The position numbers were made by a program, and so were the translations under genes. The notes beneath the pieces were generated by a model. It worked only from the letters and a program-made list of their open reading frames with translations, made no database searches and was not told the DNA's origin. DNA of 5,052 nucleotides from JBLHKW01 sp047618565 (GTDB taxonomy: Bacteria > Planctomycetota > UBA1135 > GCA-002686595), in assembly GCA_047618565.1 (NCBI GenBank), contig JBLHKW010000240.1:1-5052 (forward strand), given 5' to 3'. Below, piece by piece: positions 1 to 5,052 of this stretch. How positions within the stretch are numbered: position 1 is the stretch's first letter; every line of letters starts with the position of its first letter.

Positions 1-1898
1 ACGTGCGCAATTCGAAGGACGTGATGAAGGACAGGAACGTCCGCAACCTGTGGATCGTGGGCGCAGGGGGCGACGGTCACCGTCCGCTGACGATGGGCAA
101 CTCGAGCCACTCGTCGCCGCGCTGGTCTCCGGACGGCGGGCGTCTGGCCTACATCGCCAGTGGCGACGGTGGCAGTCAGATCTACGTGCGCTGGATGGAT
201 ACGGGGCAGATTGCCAAGCTCTCGAACCTCACGAGCGGGCCCGCCAACCTGACCTGGTCGCCCGATGGTCAGTGGCTGGCCTTCTCGATGCGCGTGCCCG
301 TCAGCAGCAAGCCCTTCGCCACGATGCCGACAAGGCCGGAGGGAGCCGAGTGGGCGCCGGCCGCCAAGGTCATCACCAAGCTGCGCTACCGGGCGGATGG
401 TGCCGGCTATCTGAAGGATGGGTACAGTCAACTGTTCGTGTTGCCCGCCGAGGGTGGCACACCGCGCCAGATCACGAGCGGTGAGTTCAACCATCGCGGC
501 CGCCTGGCCTGGACACCCGACAATGGCGCCATCGTCTTCTCGGCCAACCGGCAGCCAGAAGGTGAGTACGAGCCCCTGAACTCCGAGCTGCACGCGGTGG
601 TCGTGGCCAGCGGCGAGATCACGGCCTTGACCACCCGCAACGGCCCGGACGCCGGACCGGTGTTCTCGCCCGATGGAAGTCAGATCGCGTACACGGGTTT
701 CGATGACCAGCTTCTGGGCTACCAGATCACGCGCGCCTATGTGATGGACCGTGAGGGTGGCGAGGCGCGTTGCCTATCATTGAGCTTCGACCGCGACATC
801 GGAGGCTTGACCTGGCGCGCCGATGGGCGCGGGCTCTTCTTCCAGTTTGACGACGAGGGTGACACCAGCATCGGCTTCATCTCGCTCGTGGGCGAGAGCG
901 TGACCCTGGCGACGCACCTGGGCGGAACATCCCTCGGCCGCCCCTACGCGGGAGGCTCGTACTCCGCGACGGCGGAGGGCGTAATGGCCTATACCTACGC
1001 GCGCGTGGATCGGCCAGCGGATGTGGCCGTGGTTCAACCAGGCGGGCAGCCGTTGCTCGTCACGAGCCTCAACGAGGACCTGCTGGCGCACAAGTCGCTG
1101 GCCGAGGTGGAGGAGATCTGGTGCGAGTCGTCCCATGACGGGCGCCGAATCCAGGCCTGGATTGCGCGGCCGCCGGGCTTCGACGCGAGCAAATCTTACC
1201 CCATGATCCTCGAGATCCACGGTGGGCCCTTTGCCAACTACGGCGCGCGCTTCAGCACCGAGGTGCAGCTCTATGCTGCGGCCGGCTACGTCGTGCTGTA
1301 CGTCAATCCGCGCGGCAGCACGAGCTACGGCCACGAATTCGGCAACGCCATCCACCACGCCTATCCAGGTTATGACTACGACGACCTCATGTCGGCCGTC
1401 GACAACGTGCTGGCACGCGGCTTTGTCGACAAGGACCGGCTGTTTGTCACGGGCGGTAGCGGTGGTGGCGTGTTGACGGCCTGGATCGTCGGCAAGACCG
1501 ATCGTTTTCGGGCAGCCGTGGTTGCCAAGCCAGTGATCCACTGGACGAGCTTTGCGTTGACGGCCGACGCCTACAACTTCTTCTACAAGTACTGGTTCCC
1601 CGGCTTCCCCTGGGACCACCAGGAGCAGTACTGGAAGCGCTCGCCCCTGTCGCTCGTTGGCAACGTCACGACACCGACGATGCTGCTGACGGGTGAGGTC
1701 GACTACCGCACGCCGATCTCCGAGTCGGAGCAGTACTACCAGGCGCTGAAGCTGTTGCGGGTCGATACGGCCATGGTGCGCATCCCGGAGGCGTCACACG
1801 GCATAGCAGCGCGCAGCAGTCACCTGATCGCGAAGGTCGTGCACATCCTTGAGTGGTTCGAGCGCCACACGGACGAACAGGACGACGGTGGCAACTGA
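1..1898 (+). CDS. S9 family serine peptidase (acylaminoacyl-peptidase / prolyl oligopeptidase type), 5' partial
   Basis: Cleaves short peptides or removes N-acylated residues; in Gram-negative bacteria such enzymes are often exported, but the N-terminus that would show this is missing. Residues are numbered from the GTG at base 3. The N-terminal half shows PD40/WD40-like propeller blades with the W/F-S-P-D-G signature at about residues 41-45, 85-89, 170-174, 221-225 and 271-275. A stretch near 126-152 (LRYRADGAGYL, then LFVLPAEGG) is typical of the S9C branch. The C-terminal alpha/beta-hydrolase domain (about 372-622) has HGGP at 406-409, the nucleophile Ser486 in GGSGGG, Asp567 in GEVDYRTP and His599 in EASHG. 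The Ser-Asp and Asp-His spacings (81 and 32) match the family, so the enzyme should be active. The GTG at base 3 is probably not the true start: the frame is open to the window edge and a first propeller blade and leader are expected upstream. It converges on the DUF5916 gene. Family call very secure, exact substrate unknown. Confidence 0.95.
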   Translation, partial: VRNSKDVMKDRNVRNLWIVGAGGDGHRPLTMGNSSHSSPRWSPDGGRLAYIASGDGGSQIYVRWMDTGQIAKLSNLTSGPANLTWSPDGQWLAFSMRVPVSSKPFATMPTRPEGAEWAPAAKVITKLRYRADGAGYLKDGYSQLFVLPAEGGTPRQITSGEFNHRGRLAWTPDNGAIVFSANRQPEGEYEPLNSELHAVVVASGEITALTTRNGPDAGPVFSPDGSQIAYTGFDDQLLGYQITRAYVMDREGGEARCLSLSFDRDIGGLTWRADGRGLFFQFDDEGDTSIGFISLVGESVTLATHLGGTSLGRPYAGGSYSATAEGVMAYTYARVDRPADVAVVQPGGQPLLVTSLNEDLLAHKSLAEVEEIWCESSHDGRRIQAWIARPPGFDASKSYPMILEIHGGPFANYGARFSTEVQLYAAAGYVVLYVNPRGSTSYGHEFGNAIHHAYPGYDYDDLMSAVDNVLARGFVDKDRLFVTGGSGGGVLTAWIVGKTDRFRAAVVAKPVIHWTSFALTADAYNFFYKYWFPGFPWDHQEQYWKRSPLSLVGNVTTPTMLLTGEVDYRTPISESEQYYQALKLLRVDTAMVRIPEASHGIAARSSHLIAKVVHILEWFERHTDEQDDGGN

Positions 1899-1951
1899 GT
1901 CCGCAGACGGGGCGCTGCTGAGGCCACGGCCGCGTTCATGAATGAATCGGG

Positions 1952-4198
1952 CTAGAATCGCCAGGTGTACGACAGCTTCACGATCATCTCCTCGTTGGTC
2001 CCGTGGAAGCTGTCGCGATCGGTACGGTCCCAGCCGAGGACGACCACCAGGAACAGGTCCTGGCCCGGCTCGATGATCCAGTGCAGGCGGCCCTGCCACG
2101 CCAGGTCCTCGGTCTGCGTGTCGTACTGCAGCACGTTGCGCAGCGAGAGGTCGGGGTTGAAGCCGAAGTCGATATCCGTCGAGTAGAGCTGAGTGTCCAG
2201 GTCCGGTCCGGCGAAGTCCGCCTGGATATCCTCGTAGCCGACCCGCAGGGTGAAATACTTCGAGGGAATCAGTACCGGCTCGACCTTCCAGCGGAACAGG
2301 TCGCCACCGAAGAAGTCGCCGAACTCGACACGCACTTTGCCCGTCAGAATGCGGCGCTCATTGCCCTCGAACTCCACCGTGTGGGTGACCCCGTCGTACA
2401 GACCTGCGCCTACGGTCACGTCGTCGGACAGGTCGAAGCCATCGTCCAGCTGCTCCTCAAACCACTCGGTCTCGATCGAGATCGAGTCCTGGCTCTGGAA
2501 CTGCAGGTCGAGCCAGGTGAGCGGCAAGGTGAAGCGATCCTCCTGGCCCGCGGTGTCCTGATCGTAGTGCGGCGAGACCTGCACCTGGTACCGCCGGAAG
2601 ATATCGCCTGGCCCGCCGCGCCAGGTGTACTCGCCCCGGTAGCGATAGTGCTCGACGCCCGTGCGCCGTACGAAACCCAGGCGCGGATCGTACGACTCCT
2701 CGGTCACATACGCCTGGGCGGTATGCTCCCACACGGAGGAGCGTGTCTCCGCCTGCACGCCGTAGGCCGCGCCAGGCTTCTGCCCCTCGTTGTCGCTCTC
2801 GACGTAATAGCCCCACAAGCTGCCCGAGTGACCCTCGCCGAACAGCCGGCTCGATCCGAGGCGAAAATCGGCGCCATAGGTGCGCGCCCTGCCGCCCTCC
2901 TGCGGGTCACCGTGGGTGAAGATCAACCCGGCGGAGTTCTGCTCGCCCAGATTGCGCGAGAGGCGCAGCACTCCGAGGGAGCGCTCACCGACGAGCCCTG
3001 TGTCGTCGGTGGTGAAGCCGTCGACCCGAGTCTCGAGCACGCCCACGTTCCAGTCCCCCATGCGGCCCGTGAACTTGGTGCCGGCCAGGATCGGGACCGC
3101 GCCACCGTCCGGGTCACGACCGATGGTGCGCGAGAAGAACGGTCGAACCCCTCCGCCTCTGCCCGAGGGCCCGAATTCGAACAGCCCTGCGTCCTCGAGG
3201 AAAAAGTCCCGCTTCTCGGGAAAGAACAGGGGAAAGCGCGAGAGGTTCACCTGGCGGTCATCGACCTCGGTTTCGGCGAAGTCCGTGTTGGTCGTCACGC
3301 GAACGGTGGTCGACGAGGTCGGTCGCCAGGCCAGGTCGAGGCCAGCGTCGAAGTCGTCGCCGTAATCGTAGGCCGGGTCTTCGTCACGGTTGCGTCCAAC
3401 GCCGGCCCGCACGTAGGGAGTCACGTCCAGCCCCAAACCCTGCTCCATGCCCGTCATGCCGACCAGCACTCCGCCCTCGGCCAGGTTGAAGAAATCATAG
3501 GCCACGCTCGGGCTGGCCCAGCGCGCGTCTTCGCCGTTGGCGATGCGCTTGCGGCGCAGGTTGAAGCCCCAGGTCGACGCTCCCTCGCGAAAGGCCAGGG
3601 TCTTGAAGGGCAGCTTCATCTCCGCCACCCAGCCGTCGGCGGTCACCCGCGAGCGGCCGTACCAGATGCCGTCCCAGCTCTTGTTGAAGGACGAGCCACT
3701 GTCCGCCAGCAGCCCATCCCCGCGTGAGCCCGCGGCGGTCATCTGGAACCAGAAGCCGAAGCGCCGGTCGTGAAACGTGTCGAACCACAGCTCGACCACG
3801 TCGTCGTAGCGCACGAAGGCGTCGCGATCCATCTGACGTGCGCGCACCTCGGTCGGGTCGTCGTGGCAAACGATCCCGATGTAGAACGCATCGGAGTCGT
3901 AGGCCAAAAGCACCTCGGTCGGATAGGTGGGCTGCGCGCCCTCAACCGGCGCGGTCACGGTCAGGTCTCCCAGGTGCGGAGCCCGGGCCCAGAAGGCCTC
4001 ATCCAGCACGCCGTCCACATCGATCTTCGTGCCTGCATCGAGACGCAAGGGCGCGACCTGGGGCTCTTGCGCGTGCAAACCCGCGGCCAGTACCAGGCCA
4101 AGGACCGCACGGAGGGGCAGGACGAGATCGGTTTGCAAGGAGCTTGGGGGCGGGTTGGCGGACGCAAGGATTCTATGACCTCGGCGCCCATCACGCAC
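1952..4198 (-). CDS. CBM9-like / DUF5916 outer-membrane beta-barrel protein
   Basis: Probable outer-membrane protein with a periplasmic carbohydrate-binding-like domain; no biochemical role is established for the family that I know of. In the 748-residue reading a hydrophobic signal segment (about 31-43, AVLGLVLAAGLHA) is followed by a likely cleavage before QEPQ. A CBM9/DOMON-like domain spans about 52-245, with IDVDGVLDEAFW (59-70), YDDVVELWFDT (131-141), DGWVAEMKLPFKTL (188-201) and WGFNLRRKR (210-218). The DUF5916 hallmark FFPEKRDFFLE lies at 325-335, followed by about 400 residues of alternating polar/aromatic strands. The protein ends SYTWRF; a terminal Phe is the usual assembly signal of outer-membrane barrels. 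The length is normal and no frame break is seen. The start is uncertain: the GTG at 4198 and in-frame TTG (4138) and CTG (4120) all lack a clear Shine-Dalgarno; the CTG would give the tidiest signal peptide. It lies 90 bases downstream of the DUF4920 lipoprotein gene on the same strand. Confidence 0.92.
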   Translation of the reverse strand: MRDGRRGHRILASANPPPSSLQTDLVLPLRAVLGLVLAAGLHAQEPQVAPLRLDAGTKIDVDGVLDEAFWARAPHLGDLTVTAPVEGAQPTYPTEVLLAYDSDAFYIGIVCHDDPTEVRARQMDRDAFVRYDDVVELWFDTFHDRRFGFWFQMTAAGSRGDGLLADSGSSFNKSWDGIWYGRSRVTADGWVAEMKLPFKTLAFREGASTWGFNLRRKRIANGEDARWASPSVAYDFFNLAEGGVLVGMTGMEQGLGLDVTPYVRAGVGRNRDEDPAYDYGDDFDAGLDLAWRPTSSTTVRVTTNTDFAETEVDDRQVNLSRFPLFFPEKRDFFLEDAGLFEFGPSGRGGGVRPFFSRTIGRDPDGGAVPILAGTKFTGRMGDWNVGVLETRVDGFTTDDTGLVGERSLGVLRLSRNLGEQNSAGLIFTHGDPQEGGRARTYGADFRLGSSRLFGEGHSGSLWGYYVESDNEGQKPGAAYGVQAETRSSVWEHTAQAYVTEESYDPRLGFVRRTGVEHYRYRGEYTWRGGPGDIFRRYQVQVSPHYDQDTAGQEDRFTLPLTWLDLQFQSQDSISIETEWFEEQLDDGFDLSDDVTVGAGLYDGVTHTVEFEGNERRILTGKVRVEFGDFFGGDLFRWKVEPVLIPSKYFTLRVGYEDIQADFAGPDLDTQLYSTDIDFGFNPDLSLRNVLQYDTQTEDLAWQGRLHWIIEPGQDLFLVVVLGWDRTDRDSFHGTNEEMIVKLSYTWRF

Positions 4199-4226
4199 CT
4201 GGCTGCACGGACGACTTACGTACGCT

Positions 4227-4254
4227 CGCGCATGGGACCTTGGGACCCTGCGCG
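4227..4254 (-). other. Bulged hairpin between the DUF4920 and DUF5916 genes
   Basis: CGCGCA (4227-4232) pairs with TGCGCG (4249-4254) and, past a single bulged T at 4233, GGG (4234-4236) pairs with CCC (4246-4248), giving nine base pairs and a nine-base loop. The loop region also contains a direct repeat of GGGACC. There is no T-run after it on the minus strand, so it is not a standard intrinsic terminator. It could slow transcription, protect the downstream message, or be chance in GC-rich DNA. Confidence 0.35.
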
Positions 4255-4288
4255 TATCTCGTCACTCCCCCGCACCGCTGGTGGACGC

Positions 4289-4744
4289 CTACGGCTTGAT
4301 AAGGACCGCTGATGCGTTGAACTCGTAGCCATCCAACGCGACCTCGAGCTCCCCGCCAGCTTCCTCGTGCAGGTGGTCCGCGTCATCGGGCTCGATCGTC
4401 TTCGGATAGAACGAGCCCTGCACGATCACGCGCTGACCGATCGCCGCTTCGGGGAATGTGTACTTGCCACCGCAGCCGGTCTCCCAGCGCACCATGGCGG
4501 TCCGCCCGTCGTCCTCAAGTTGCATCCAGCACCCGGCCCGCTGGCACACGGCCTGGACCGTCGCGTCGACGAGCACCGTCCGTTCGAAGTAATCGGCCGG
4601 CCCCTGGTCGACGGTGGCGAAGGCCACGATCTCCTGGGCAATCATCGGCTCGCCGATGACCTCGCCCTGGGACAGTTCGGGGACCGGAGCCGCAGATTTG
4701 CAGGCGACCGTGAGGAGGAGAACAAGGGTGATGAGCTGTCGCAC
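4289..4744 (-). CDS. DUF4920 domain-containing lipoprotein
   Basis: Small envelope lipoprotein of unknown biochemical role. I chose the GTG at 4744 (151 residues) over the upstream GTG at 4780 (163 residues). An AAAGGA ribosome binding site lies nine bases before 4744, and this start gives a compact lipoprotein signal, MRQLITLVLLLTVAC, with the lipid-modified Cys at residue 15. The longer form would put 12 extra residues before the signal. The mature part carries the DUF4920 pattern: a V-C-x4-C-W-M motif (Cys67, Cys72, Trp73, Met74), a third Cys at 91 in TGCGG, a GQRVIVQGSFYPK strand (about 103-115), and a closing F-x-A-x-A-V-L-I segment at the C-terminus. Residues 118-130 are acidic with two His (DDADHLHEEAGGE). 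The mature acidic residue after Cys15 is Lys, not Asp, so an outer-membrane destination is plausible under the E. coli rule, though that rule may not apply here. Probably first gene of a transcript that can continue into the DUF5916 gene. Confidence 0.87.
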   Translation of the reverse strand: MRQLITLVLLLTVACKSAAPVPELSQGEVIGEPMIAQEIVAFATVDQGPADYFERTVLVDATVQAVCQRAGCWMQLEDDGRTAMVRWETGCGGKYTFPEAAIGQRVIVQGSFYPKTIEPDDADHLHEEAGGELEVALDGYEFNASAVLIKP

Positions 4745-4753
4745 GGGAGAGGA

Positions 4754-4759
4754 TCCTTT
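4754..4759 (-). promoter_or_regulatory. Ribosome binding site deciding the start of the DUF4920 lipoprotein
   Basis: Minus-strand AAAGGA sits nine bases before the GTG at 4744. The alternative GTG at 4780 has no comparable purine-rich site just upstream, so this site favours the shorter protein with an ordinary lipoprotein signal. Confidence 0.65.
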
Positions 4760-4789
4760 GGTCGGGAGGGTGGAGCGCACCCTAGTAGC

Positions 4790-4938
4790 CCGTGGTGAAA
4801 GTCACGGCGGGCTCGATGCCGTCAGGATTCGATCTGGCAAGGCGAGCTGACGACGCGTATTCGTGGATACTAGGAGGAAGCGCAACGCCGCCAGGGCGGA
4901 GCCTGGCGGATTTGAGCGGGTCGTAAGTTTCACCACGG
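4790..4938. repeat. 149-base palindromic intergenic element with 37-base imperfect inverted ends
   Basis: The ends are an exact 11-base inverted repeat, CCGTGGTGAAA at 4790-4800 and its complement at 4928-4938. By hand alignment without gaps the match extends to 37 bases on each side (4790-4826 against 4902-4938), with 28 of 37 positions complementary. Inside it, CTGGC (4834-4838) and GGCG (4841-4844) pair with CGCC-GCCAG (4886-4894), leaving a bulged AA and a symmetric 7 by 7 internal loop. The centre holds GTAT/ATAC (4857-4860, 4867-4870). A competing perfect local hairpin, CCGCCAGG/CCTGGCGG, lies at 4888-4895 and 4902-4909 with a six-base loop. No target-site duplication is evident. It encodes no transposase. 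It may be a non-autonomous mobile repeat (MITE or REP-like) or a structured RNA/regulatory region; only one copy is in this window, so dispersal is inferred. Confidence 0.6.
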
Positions 4939-4965
4939 ATGGTGTGAGAAGGCCGATCTCCTGGC

Positions 4966-4986
4966 GCAGTCACCGTGAGGTGCTGC
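4966..4986 (+). other. Hairpin with GNRA-type tetraloop upstream of the gene at 5032
   Basis: GCAG (4966-4969), a bulged T (4970) and CACC (4971-4974) pair with GGTG (4979-4982) and CTGC (4983-4986). The loop is GTGA (4975-4978), which as RNA is GUGA, a stable GNRA tetraloop. It lies about 45 bases before the start codon and so would sit in the 5' leader if the promoter is further upstream. No known riboswitch or RNA family is recognised. Confidence 0.35.
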
Positions 4987-4990
4987 ATGC

Positions 4991-5009
4991 TTGGGGGGCG
5001 TTAACCCAA
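4991..5009 (+). other. Second small hairpin in the leader of the gene at 5032
   Basis: TTGGG (4991-4995) pairs with CCCAA (5005-5009) around a nine-base loop that begins with a G-run and includes part of the palindrome GTTAAC. It ends 11 bases before the ribosome binding site. Five base pairs alone could be chance; it is recorded because it directly follows the tetraloop hairpin. Confidence 0.2.
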
Positions 5010-5019
5010 CCTCAAGAAA

Positions 5020-5024
5020 CGGAG
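5020..5024 (+). promoter_or_regulatory. Ribosome binding site of the gene starting at 5032
   Basis: CGGAG, with its last base seven bases before the ATG at 5032, is a standard Shine-Dalgarno distance. It is the main reason for believing that this ATG starts a real gene. Confidence 0.65.
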
Positions 5025-5031
5025 ACCGACC

Positions 5032-5052
5032 ATGAATGACTCTACCACCGTA
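5032..5052 (+). CDS. Start of an unidentified gene, 3' partial
   Basis: Seven codons (MNDSTTV) are visible before the window ends. The support is the ATG itself, a GGAG ribosome binding site seven bases upstream, and an open frame to the edge. Nothing can be said about its product. It is transcribed away from the DUF4920 lipoprotein gene, across the intergenic palindromic element and two small hairpins that would form part of its leader if transcription starts upstream of 4966. Confidence 0.6.

Noticed and set aside
777..1619. Minus-strand open frame of 280 codons antisense to the peptidase
   Set aside because: It lies wholly within the S9 peptidase, including its catalytic Ser region, and shows no family motif. 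It is best explained by codon bias in the real gene.
1899..1951. Possible bidirectional terminator between the convergent genes
   Set aside because: Only the short palindrome TTCATGAA is present. There is no GC-rich stem followed by a T-run on either strand.
2003..3727. Plus-strand open frame of 574 codons antisense to the DUF5916 gene
   Set aside because: Its translation has no recognisable domain and a composition typical of a GC-rich shadow frame, while the minus strand carries clear CBM9-like and DUF5916 motifs along its whole length.
3770..4312. Plus-strand 180-codon frame across the DUF5916 N-terminus and the 4199-4288 gap
   Set aside because: No recognisable domain, antisense to the signal peptide and CBM9-like region of a convincing gene, and overlapping the end of the DUF4920 gene.
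4745..4789. Promoter for the DUF4920 gene (minus-strand TACTAG as a -10)
   Set aside because: TACTAG matches the -10 consensus at only three of six positions and no suitably spaced -35 is visible, so a call is not justified.
4782..4988. Minus-strand 68-codon frame across the intergenic palindromic element
   Set aside because: Most of it is the inverted-repeat element itself, it has no ribosome binding site, and its sequence is low in hydrophobic core residues. Treated as a spurious translation of the repeat.

Overview
The window looks like a chromosomal segment from a high-GC Gram-negative bacterium. The envelope theme supports this: it carries an outer-membrane beta-barrel type protein and a lipoprotein with a clear lipobox. 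Large S9 peptidases together with DUF5916 barrel proteins are common in lineages such as Gemmatimonadota, Acidobacteriota and related environmental phyla. The sequence alone does not let me choose among these, so the taxonomic hint is weak.

Layout: (1) Bases 1-1898, plus strand, hold the 3' part of a serine peptidase of the S9 (prolyl oligopeptidase / acylaminoacyl-peptidase) family, with its beta-propeller repeats and complete catalytic triad; its N-terminus lies outside the window. (2) A 53-base convergent gap (1899-1951) has no convincing terminator. (3) Bases 1952-4198, minus strand, encode a CBM9-like plus DUF5916 outer-membrane protein. (4) A 90-base gap (4199-4288) contains one bulged hairpin. 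(5) Bases 4289-4744, minus strand, encode a small DUF4920 lipoprotein just upstream of the DUF5916 gene, possibly in the same transcript. (6) Bases 4745-5031 are a divergent intergenic region. It contains a roughly 149-base element with long imperfect inverted ends (4790-4938), followed by two small hairpins. (7) A new plus-strand gene starts at 5032 with a good ribosome binding site and runs off the window after seven codons.

Taken together, the two minus-strand genes would supply an envelope pair: a periplasm-facing lipoprotein and an outer-membrane barrel carrying a sugar-binding-like domain. The S9 peptidase is convergent with them and need not be functionally linked. I see no defence system, CRISPR array, RNA gene, prophage or transposase. 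The least explained piece of DNA is the palindromic element at 4790-4938 and the structured leader that follows it.
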